From contig JAJDBI010000307.1 of the NCBI GenBank assembly GCA_029261435.1, positions 1 to 33,326 on the forward strand: 33,326 nt of DNA. Reading direction: 5' to 3'. The translations under genes were made by a program, and so were the position numbers. The notes beneath the pieces were generated by a model, which saw only the letters and a program-made list of their open reading frames with translations, had not been told where the DNA came from and searched no databases. Below, one piece after another: positions 25,372 through 33,000 of this stretch. The first letter of the stretch is position 1. Every line of letters begins with the position of its first letter. Origin of the DNA: Nitrospinaceae bacterium. Its GTDB lineage: Bacteria; Nitrospinota; Nitrospinia; Nitrospinales; VA-1.

Positions 25372-26826
25372 TCAGGAGCCGTTAGACTTGTGATTTTTGG
25401 GGGAAATTTTCATGGCGTCAATTTTTCTTTTCAGGGTATTGCGATTGATGCCCAGTACTTTCGCGGTGGCGACCTGCTTGCCGGAATATTTGCTCAGTAG
25501 AATTTCGAACAGGTGTTTTTCCACTTTTTGTATGAGGGTTTCATAAACCGTTCCTTCCTCATTATTGTTGAGGAGGAAGTCTCGAAGCAACTGGTCCAGG
25601 CGGTCATCCCATTGCCCTTCATCGTCTATGCTGACATCTTCCTGTAGATGGGGTGGCAGGTGCTCCGGCAGAATGGGACCGGAAAGGGCCAGCATCAGAG
25701 CACGTTTGATGACGTTTTCAAGTTCACGAATGTTTCCGCTCCAGTGATAACCACTCAGGATGCGTTCGACATCGGGGGAGAGGTAGATCCGCGCAAGGGG
25801 ATTGGCATTCTGCTGGATGAAATGGTTCGCCAGCAAAGGCACATCTTCCAGCCGATCTCTCAGGGGTGGCATGTCAATATGGATGACGTTGAGACGGTGA
25901 TACAGATCTTCGCGAAAGTGTTTCAGATTCATCATGTCGGCCAGGTTCTGATTGGTTGCGGCAATGACACGGACATTAACGGTGATCGGGTTTTTCCCTC
26001 CGACTCGATAGAATTCATTATTTTGCAGAACGCGGAGAATTTTGGCTTGCAGGGGCAGTTCCATATCGCCGATTTCGTCGAGAAACAGGGTGCCTCCATC
26101 GGCTTGTTGAAATTTTCCAACCTTGGTTTCAATGGCTCCTGTGAACGCTCCACGTTCGTGGCCAAACAATTCTGACTCCAGAAGTTCACGCGAGATGGCG
26201 GCACAGTTGATGCAAATAAAAGGCTGATCCTTGCGATGCGAGTATTGATGCAGCGTGCTGGCAACCATTTCCTTCCCGGTTCCACTTTCTCCGGTGATCA
26301 GCACAGATAAATCCGAACCTGCTGACTTGCCGATGGTCTTGAAAATTTCCTGCATGCGCTTGCTTTTTCCAATGATCGAAGAGGTGATGGACTTATCTTG
26401 AGTGCCCGCTTCCTGATTCCTGTCGGATAAGTCGGAGGCGGGTGCGGAAACAGACTGGGCGGTTTCGGCTTTATCGATCAAACGGAAAACTTCATCGAAA
26501 TCAAACGGCTTGGTGATGTAGTCGTAGGCTCCCAGTCGCATGGCCTCAATCGTGTTGTTCATGGTGTCCTGGGCGGTCATCATCACCACTTTCAAGTCTG
26601 GAGAAACCTGTCGGACTTGTTCGAGAAGTTGCAGTCCATTCATGTCTTCCATGAAAATGTCGGAGAACATCATCAGGTATTGGTTGGAGGCCAGTTTTTT
26701 CAGGGCTTCCTCCCCGGATGAGGCGGTGTGGACGAGGTAGTTTTTCTTTTCGAGTCCTTTTTTCAGAACCCAAATTATGTTTTCCTCGTCATCTACGATG
26801 AGAATTTTATTCTGTTTTTCTGTCAT
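25372..26826 (-). CDS. NtrC-family sigma-54-dependent response regulator
   Basis: 484 residues in the NtrC layout. The receiver (1-~120) has D12/D13, phospho-acceptor D56, T84 and K106. The AAA+ domain has Walker A GESGTGKE, the sigma-54 contact loop GAFTGA, GGTLFLDEIGDM (Walker B) and GNIRELENVIKRA. The Fis-type helix-turn-helix lies at the end (GKQVATAKVLGINRNTLKRKIDAM). It activates sigma-54 promoters when phosphorylated, probably by the kinase encoded 12 bases upstream. The receiver has FSDIFMEDMNG with Glu-Asp where most have a Pro. Resemblance to NtrC/GlnG is strong, but a nitrogen role is not shown by the neighbours. The downstream AstE-like pair is in the same operon and may serve the same response. 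Confidence 0.93.
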   Translation of the reverse strand: MTEKQNKILIVDDEENIIWVLKKGLEKKNYLVHTASSGEEALKKLASNQYLMMFSDIFMEDMNGLQLLEQVRQVSPDLKVVMMTAQDTMNNTIEAMRLGAYDYITKPFDFDEVFRLIDKAETAQSVSAPASDLSDRNQEAGTQDKSITSSIIGKSKRMQEIFKTIGKSAGSDLSVLITGESGTGKEMVASTLHQYSHRKDQPFICINCAAISRELLESELFGHERGAFTGAIETKVGKFQQADGGTLFLDEIGDMELPLQAKILRVLQNNEFYRVGGKNPITVNVRVIAATNQNLADMMNLKHFREDLYHRLNVIHIDMPPLRDRLEDVPLLANHFIQQNANPLARIYLSPDVERILSGYHWSGNIRELENVIKRALMLALSGPILPEHLPPHLQEDVSIDDEGQWDDRLDQLLRDFLLNNNEEGTVYETLIQKVEKHLFEILLSKYSGKQVATAKVLGINRNTLKRKIDAMKISPKNHKSNGS

Positions 26827-26838
26827 GTCTTTATCTTA

Positions 26839-27921
26839 TCACCTCTGCGAGGTGGGGAGAAATACTTGCACTGTCGTGCCTAAACCTTTTTCTGAGGTGA
26901 CTTTGATTTTTCCATGATGGTCTTTAACAATTTTCAGGGAAATAGGCAGCCCCAAACCACTGCCCTTTTTTTTCGTGGTGTGAAAGGGCGTGAACAGTTT
27001 TTTCTGGGTATTATCATCCATGCCTTCGCCGGAATCGATGACCTCGATCACGATATTCTGTTGCGGGACAGGAGAAGAGGTGGGTTTGATCGCATAACCT
27101 GAACTGACCCGGGTGATGATCTGGATTTTGCCCCCTTTCCGCGATGCTTCAATGGCATTTTTGATGAGATTGAGAAACACTTGCTTCAACTGGTCTTCGT
27201 CGGCCTCAATCGGAGGCAGGCTGGGATCATAAATTTGTTCAAACCGACCATTTTTGCGGGTGAGGGTGTCTTTTTCGAGCATCAGGATATCTTCCAGAAC
27301 TTTATGGATATTGGTGCTTTTCAGTTTCAGGTCGAGGGGTCGGGATAAGTCCATCATTCTCTTGACCATTCTGTTTATCCGGTCCACTTCGGAAACAACG
27401 ATATCGAGATATTCCTGGTGTGATTTATTTTTGATTTCCTGACGCAGAAGTTGGGCGGACCCGCGGATGCCCCCTAAAGGATTGCGGATCTCATGAGCCA
27501 TTCCCATTGCGACCTCTCCCAGGTTGTTAAGATGATCTGCAGGTCTCTGTCGCTCCTCCAGTTCCCGAATCAAGGTCATATTTTTGATCAGTATGACTAC
27601 ACCCTGAATGGAATCATCAGACTCCAGAAAGGGCGACAGGGTCAGATTAGCCGGAAACCGGGAAGAGGGGATATTGCGTGTGCCTTCTGCCTCCACATCG
27701 TGATAGCAGGCACCGGTCACGAGAACTTTGCGGACCTTGTCCAGAAGATGTGATTGACGTGGGAACAATTCTTCCAGGCTGCGGTTGATGAACGAGTCGC
27801 GGGACCGGTGAAACATGTCCTCGACAGTTATGTTGCTTTCTTGAATGGTCAAGGAGGGGGAAATGAGCAGAACCCCGTCTATGATGGAATAAAAAATGTT
27901 TTGGTGGAGGTGGTCGCTCAT
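26839..27921 (-). CDS. NtrB-like sensor histidine kinase
   Basis: A 360-residue soluble kinase without membrane helices. A PAS-like N-terminal domain (residues ~1-120, e.g. SIIDGVLLISPSLTIQESN) is followed by the HisKA dimer with phospho-acceptor H143 (GMAHEIRNPLGGIRGSAQLL). The ATPase domain has the N box NLIKNAIEA, DSGEGM, and GSGLGLPISLKIV. The layout equals GlnL/NtrB. The signal is presumably cytosolic and sensed through the PAS domain; no glnB or glnA gene is in the window. The 12-base gap to the NtrC-like regulator marks the cognate pair. Confidence 0.92.
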   Translation of the reverse strand: MSDHLHQNIFYSIIDGVLLISPSLTIQESNITVEDMFHRSRDSFINRSLEELFPRQSHLLDKVRKVLVTGACYHDVEAEGTRNIPSSRFPANLTLSPFLESDDSIQGVVILIKNMTLIRELEERQRPADHLNNLGEVAMGMAHEIRNPLGGIRGSAQLLRQEIKNKSHQEYLDIVVSEVDRINRMVKRMMDLSRPLDLKLKSTNIHKVLEDILMLEKDTLTRKNGRFEQIYDPSLPPIEADEDQLKQVFLNLIKNAIEASRKGGKIQIITRVSSGYAIKPTSSPVPQQNIVIEVIDSGEGMDDNTQKKLFTPFHTTKKKGSGLGLPISLKIVKDHHGKIKVTSEKGLGTTVQVFLPTSQR

Positions 27922-27936
27922 TGTACCAGTTCCAAT

Positions 27937-28332
27937 TTATTTCGAGCCTTTGGCCTTTTTGGATTTGCTCCCTGAATAAGGACTTTTGGGTGTGGATTTT
28001 TTGGCCGGGGCTGGAGCCGGGGTCGCAGGGGCAGGAGTTTTAGCGGGAGAAGCATCGGCAGCGGGGGCGGGCGTGGATGCCGGGGCATCTGCTTTTCCCT
28101 GTTTGCTGTCCTTTTCCCAGCCCTGTTTGCGAGCCTCGGAGGGGTATTCAGAAGTATACCATCCTGAACCTTTGAGGATAAAGCCTGAAGCGGAAACCAG
28201 GCGACGGACTTTCCCGTTGTCTTTGTCGTCACAACCCAGGCCATTGCAGGTCTTTAAGGGTTTTGCGGAAATTGCCTGCATGGCTTCAAAGACAGACCCA
28301 CATTTGTCACATTCGTATTCGTAAATCGGCAT
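27937..28332 (-). CDS. FmdB-type zinc-ribbon protein with Ala/Pro-rich tail
   Basis: 131 residues. The N-terminal ~60 residues are the FmdB domain: MPIYEYECDKCGSVFE, then VRRLVSASGFILKGSGWY. Cysteines C8/C11 form a CxxC knuckle, but the second pair is C29 and C34 with four residues between, rather than the usual CxxC. The tail (about residues 75-131) is an Ala/Pro/Lys-rich low-complexity stretch (TPAPATPAPAPAKKS). FmdB proteins are suspected regulators, without firm function. It starts the tight run of minus-strand genes into the kinase (15-base gap). Confidence 0.85.
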   Translation of the reverse strand: MPIYEYECDKCGSVFEAMQAISAKPLKTCNGLGCDDKDNGKVRRLVSASGFILKGSGWYTSEYPSEARKQGWEKDSKQGKADAPASTPAPAADASPAKTPAPATPAPAPAKKSTPKSPYSGSKSKKAKGSK

Positions 28333-28414
28333 AACTCAAAATCTCCGGCGGTGGTTTGATTGCATTGAATATGATTCCAAAGCTGAAATGGCAAGGTGGC
28401 GGCTGGAGTTTATC

Positions 28415-29332
28415 CTAGATCCGTGTGAGCCATTTCTGGAATTTTGGGTTGGCCCCGCGAACCGCATCAAAAAATACTTTCTGAATCTGGCCGGTGATCG
28501 GGCCTTTCTTACCCGGACCGATGACGCGGCCATCCACTTCACGTACAGGTGTGATTTCGGCGGCTGTCCCGGACAGAAAAATTTCTTCAGCAATATAGAG
28601 TTCATCCCGGTTGATCAATCTTTCTACCACTTCGATATCAAGATCCTGACAAATTTGGATTACGGCGTCGCGCGTGATTCCGTCCAGATTAGAGCATGAT
28701 AATGTGGGAGTGTGTAGTTTCCCCTTGGAGTAGATAAAAATATTTTCCCCTGACCCTTCTGCAACATAGCCTGAAGGATCTAAAAGAATGGCCTCATCAT
28801 AACCATCTCGAACAGCCTCGGCCTTGGCCATGATCGAGTTGATGTAGTAACCGCAGGCCTTGGCTTTGGTCATAGTGACATTGACATGGTGCCGGGTGAA
28901 GGAAGACAAGCGCACACGTATGCCCTTGTCCAGACTATCTTCTCCGAGATAGGTTCCCCAGGGCCAGGCGGCAATAGCGCAACGGACATCAACCCCTTTT
29001 GGGTTGAGTCCCATCTTGTTGTCGCCAAGAAATACGATGGGGCGGATATAACATTCTTCCAGCTTATTTTGTCGCACGACATCGAGAGTCGCGTCATGGA
29101 TTTCTTTATTGGTAAAAGGCACCTCAATGCCGAGAATGACGGCAGACTGAAATAACCGATCGATATGTTCCTGCAGGCGGAAAATAGACGATCCGTTATC
29201 TTTTGAACTGTAGCAACGAATACCTTCGAAGACGCCGAATCCGTAATGCAGAGTGTGAGTGAGAACATGGACATTGGCTTCGTGCCAGGGAAGCATTTTT
29301 CCATCCATCCAGATTTTTTCAGATTTTTCCAA
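28415..29332 (-). CDS. ilvE: Branched-chain amino acid aminotransferase
   Basis: A 305-residue class IV PLP aminotransferase of usual length. Motifs: HVLTHTLHYGFGVFEGIRCY near the start; the PLP-lysine region MTKAKACGYYINSIMAKAEA; GYDEAILLDPSGYVAEGSGENIFI; LDGITRDAVI; and EIFLSGTAAEITPV. It carries out the last step of Val, Leu and Ile synthesis and the first of their breakdown, in the cytosol. The start is a TTG with AAAGAGG five bases upstream; a later ATG would remove the KIWMDGK strand conserved in the family. A promoter-like site lies about 60-90 bases upstream. It is 82 bases ahead of fmdB and may or may not share its transcript. Confidence 0.95.
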   Translation of the reverse strand: MEKSEKIWMDGKMLPWHEANVHVLTHTLHYGFGVFEGIRCYSSKDNGSSIFRLQEHIDRLFQSAVILGIEVPFTNKEIHDATLDVVRQNKLEECYIRPIVFLGDNKMGLNPKGVDVRCAIAAWPWGTYLGEDSLDKGIRVRLSSFTRHHVNVTMTKAKACGYYINSIMAKAEAVRDGYDEAILLDPSGYVAEGSGENIFIYSKGKLHTPTLSCSNLDGITRDAVIQICQDLDIEVVERLINRDELYIAEEIFLSGTAAEITPVREVDGRVIGPGKKGPITGQIQKVFFDAVRGANPKFQKWLTRI

Positions 29333-29390
29333 GATAGCCTCTTTATGGAGCAGGTTTTGTGAGTTCAGGGATAAAACAGTGTAAAGTTAG

Positions 29391-29419
29391 ATATTATTGG
29401 GCCTTAGGCATAAAATCAA
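29391..29419 (-). promoter_or_regulatory. Sigma-70-like promoter for ilvE
   Basis: On the minus strand TTGATT (-35, at 29414-29419) and TAATAT (-10, at 29391-29396) are 17 bases apart, about 60 bases before the TTG start of ilvE. Read by eye. Confidence 0.45.
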
Positions 29420-29433
29420 GCCAAATAAATGCA

Positions 29434-29462
29434 TTGACATGTTAATATAGGTTTGTTAATTT
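29434..29462 (+). promoter_or_regulatory. Possible promoter for the tRNA pair
   Basis: A consensus TTGACA lies at 29434-29439. A weak -10-like TTAATT follows after 17 bases, about 30 bases before tRNA-Lys. The -35 match is perfect; the -10 is poor. Confidence 0.35.
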
Positions 29463-29493
29463 CTCTCCTCTTGCATTTGATTTATATAAGAAG

Positions 29494-29566
29494 GGGCCGC
29501 TAGCTCAGTTGGTAGAGCACTTGACTTTTAATCAAGTGGTCGAAGGTTCGATCCCTTCGCGGCTCA
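29494..29566 (+). tRNA. tRNA-Lys (anticodon UUU)
   Basis: A 73-base cloverleaf. Acceptor GGGCCGC pairs with GCGGCTC with one G-U. The D-arm is GCTCAGTTGGTAGAGC, and the anticodon stem CTTGA/TCAAG holds the loop CTTTTAA (anticodon TTT). The T-arm contains GGTTCGATCCC, and the discriminator is A. The 3' CCA is not encoded and must be added after transcription. It is 26 bases ahead of tRNA-Glu. Confidence 0.96.
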
Positions 29567-29592
29567 TTTCTTTTTTTCATTAAAAATTGGAA

Positions 29593-29670
29593 GTCCCCAT
29601 CGTCTAGCCTGGCCCAGGACACCGGCCTTTCACGCCGGCGACGCGGGTTCGAATCCCGCTGGGGACGCCA
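29593..29670 (+). tRNA. tRNA-Glu (anticodon UUC), CCA encoded
   Basis: Acceptor GTCCCCA pairs with TGGGGAC. The anticodon stem CCGGC/GCCGG holds the loop CTTTCAC (anticodon TTC). The T-arm has GGGTTCGAATCCC, the discriminator is G, and CCA is encoded at 29668-29670. A run of seven T follows at 29672-29678 and may serve as the transcript end. This is the last core gene before the RHS-like gene. Confidence 0.96.
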
Positions 29671-30022
29671 GTTTTTTTATCCCTCCTAAGTCTTTGAAAT
29701 AAAAAAGAAATTTGCTGGTTCGAAATCTCTCCTTTTGAACCCCCCCCCTTTTTATTCACGTTCTTTCAAATCGGCTAAAAGCTTGATGACGTATAGGATT
29801 TCAACGGTTCGAAAAAATTTTGTTTAAAAAGCTAAGTATTTAAAAGCAGACGTTAAAATTTCTAGACCGACCGTCCCCATCTTGCCTTTCCTTAAATTCT
29901 AAGCTTGTTGGGTAGTAATTTGAATTCGGAAATAGATTTGGATGATTTCTTGGAGTACTATAATATCCCAAATCCAATATATTTTTCCAGCTGAATTCAA
30001 GCTTTGAAAAGGAGTCTGAACC
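29671..30022. other. Intergenic region between tRNA-Glu and the RHS-like gene
   Basis: AT-rich, with no convincing gene. It holds a T7 tract after the tRNA, two extra copies of GGTTCGAA (29717-29724 and 29806-29813, the T-loop octamer also present in tRNA-Glu), a run of nine C (29740-29748), a TATAAT promoter box and a ribosome site for the next gene. It may be the junction of an accessory segment. Confidence 0.5.
29938..29964 (+). promoter_or_regulatory. Candidate promoter of the SpvB/RHS-like gene
   Basis: A perfect TATAAT lies at 29959-29964 with a weak TTGGAT about 15 bases before it. A start near 29971 would give a leader of about 50 bases with AAAAGGAG eight bases before the ATG at 30023. 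Confidence 0.4.
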
Positions 30023-33000
30023 ATGCGCCGCCGCCCACCACCTATCCAAGTCTTATATCGTTCCTTTTTAATTTTCCTGATTTCGGGAATCTTAACTGGT
30101 AATACTATTCTGGCGGCGCCCGTTGCCCAGCATAGTCCAACTAAAAAAAGCCAGGCCAAGCAGACCCTCCCAACTCCTGAATTTTCCGCCGATGTAACCG
30201 GAGCCGCAACGTTTTCCCTGCCACTCCGAGTTCCACCTGGAACCCAGGGAATGCAACCGGAGTTATCCCTTGTTTATAACAGCGATGGCGAATATGGCTA
30301 TATGGGATTGGGGGTCTCTCTCGGCGGACTTTCAGAAATCAGAAGATGCGCCCGCACGGTGGCACAAGATGGTATCAAAGGCACCATCAATTATGATGCG
30401 AACGACCGATTTTGTCTGGACGGCAATGGTGTGAACGATGGCCGGTTGAAAGTCATCGGTTCCAAAGCTTATGGGGCTGACGGTTCTGAATACAGAACCG
30501 AGCGTGACACCTTCAGAAAAATTGTTGCCAGAGGTCAAACGAACAGTGGCAGTGGGCCTCAATCTTTTGATGTCTGGTTGAAAGACGGAACCTATTTGCA
30601 ATATGGGGCTGCTGTTGAAAATGGTTCTCGCGTAATGAATTCTTTGGGTAAAGGGGTTCGAATTTGGGCACTCAATTCGGTTACCGACTTGAATGGTAAT
30701 TATTATGTTATCAAATATACGGATTCCCCGCCGGATATCAACCCACTCAGTTCAGACATTTCCAGTCCTGGACAGTATTATCCCGAGTTCATCTATTACA
30801 CAGGAAATAGAATTTCAGGCGGTGCCTTCAAACGCATGATTCAGTTCAAATACACAAAAAATAGCTACCCGATCCAAGGTGAGGAGGATGGGGGTTGGGT
30901 TGAAACCAATGGCTTACTCCAGGAAATCGTCACTTGCATCTCTGTATCGGGGAGCCTTGTTGGTAAAGATTGTAGCGACAGCAGTGCGCAAATAGCGACT
31001 CAATACAAAATCGGTTATTCCTTTATAGATACTTATGGGAAAAATTTAGTTTCTCAAGTGTCTGAGTGCGATGCAGGCAATGAATGTCTGCCACCGGCGA
31101 GACTAGTCTGGCCAGTAAATGGTCCCAATTTTCAACAAGTGGGTAATATGCAACCGGTCACTGACATAGGTCACGACCCAGACAAAAACAACAAGATTCC
31201 CTATCCTCGTGAATTTGGTGATGTCAATGGCGATGGACAGACCGATTATTGCCGTGCAATGGGCAACTCACCCACCTATCTGTCCTGCGCCCTTGGGAGC
31301 AATATTGGGTTTAGTTTACAGTCTTGGCCCGTGTCTTCATCCAACTCTATCACTGACTTTGGTATCTGGGGCGCACCCAGTGAGTTTGTAGATGTCAACG
31401 GCGATGGGCGCGATGACTATTGTCGTTTTATTAATGTAAATGGCAAGGCAAAACTCTCGTGTGCTCTTTCGACAGCTAACGGTTTTGTCGACGGGGAGTT
31501 TGAAAATTCCAGTGGTTCTTACAATTCCGATAATAATAAATGGCCGAACGGGTTCTATGATGTCAACGGGGATGGCCGAACGGATTACTGTAGACGCAAT
31601 GATAATAGAAAAATTATCAGTTGTGATCTTGCTGGGGAAGGGGGATTCGCATGGGGCGTTTTCACCAGCAATGAAAACTTTCAATTTGGCGATGGGAAAC
31701 GAGCCCTGGAATTTACCGATGTCAACGGGGATGGCCGGGCCGACTATTGCAGGATCATCGGTTCAGACAACAATAAACGAATGGCGTGTGCGCTGGCTCT
31801 TGAAGAGGGGTTTAGAGATGTCGGTTTCGAATCGCCACAGGTAAACACCGGGTTCAGTGTAGGAGAAAAAGGAGATGACAACCCCTGGAATTTTGGCGAT
31901 GTCAATGGCGATGGTCGCTCCGATTTTTGCCGCACCGTAAAAGATGAAAACAATAGTAAGCATCTCACCTGCGCGCTGGCTCAGGAAGATGCATTTGGAA
32001 CAAGAGACCCTGTCACAGGTAAGGTGGAAGAGGCAATCGAAGTCGAATACCCTGATGGTGGTCAATCTTTTGACTTTGGTCTGTCCACCAATGAGGGTTA
32101 TCCACGAATATTTACCGACATGAATGGAGACGGTCTGATCGATTACTGCCGTGCCCTCAACGACAATCCAAACACCCGTTTGTCTTGTACTTTGATGGGA
32201 ATTTCATCGTCAAACGTGTACACCCTCTCTTCTTTCAGTCTGGGTAACAACTCCTATCCACGAGACATCGTCGATATTACAGGGGATGGCAGAGGTGATT
32301 TTTGTGTAGCCGTAAAAGATGGCCCCCTCCAGTGTTTGAAAGGAGTAGCTCCTTTACAAAAAATCAAGCTGATTACTAATGGTATTGGTGGTGGCGCCAC
32401 GGTTCAGTATAAACCTCTGACTGATGAATCAGTTTACCATTTTACAGAGAGTTTCTCAGCAACCTACCCTATGCAGAAGCTGCAAGACAGTCAGTATGTG
32501 GTTTCCCAAAGCGGTGTCTTTTACGGGGACGACAGCGGCGGTTACACATATGCCTATTTTTATGAAGATGCTGTTACCAGTCTGAATGGTCAGGGCGACC
32601 TGGGGTTCAGGACGCATACCAAAGCTGATCCACAAAGAGGTTCAAAAAATACCAAAATCTTTATAAAGAATTTTCCCTCCTCCAATTTTCAATTCAGGAC
32701 ACTGGTCGACAAAAATCTCTTGTGCAACCAAGAAGTATCAAGCGACATCTCACCCTGCCTTGACCCTGCTGACAACCTGTTGACGAAGACCCAATATACT
32801 TATAAATGTATGAACACTCAGGACAACGAGGAATGTGACGACGACACCAAAATTGCCCGAGCGGAAGTGACAGGCAAAACCCTGGAAGACATCGGCTTTG
32901 GCTACAAATTGAGTTACTCCTATGGATACGATGATTTCGGTAATCAAACTTATTCACTAGATAGGGGAGACGTTAATCATAGCGACTCAAAAGCTGTTGC

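Noticed and set aside
29740..29748. Run of nine C as a phase-variation tract
   Set aside because: It is about 275 bases before the start codon and not within the promoter spacer, so slippage would have no evident effect.
29840..30159. Minus-strand frames before and across the start of the RHS-like gene
   Set aside because: Overlapping low-complexity frames antisense to a good promoter, ribosome site and signal peptide; no domain.
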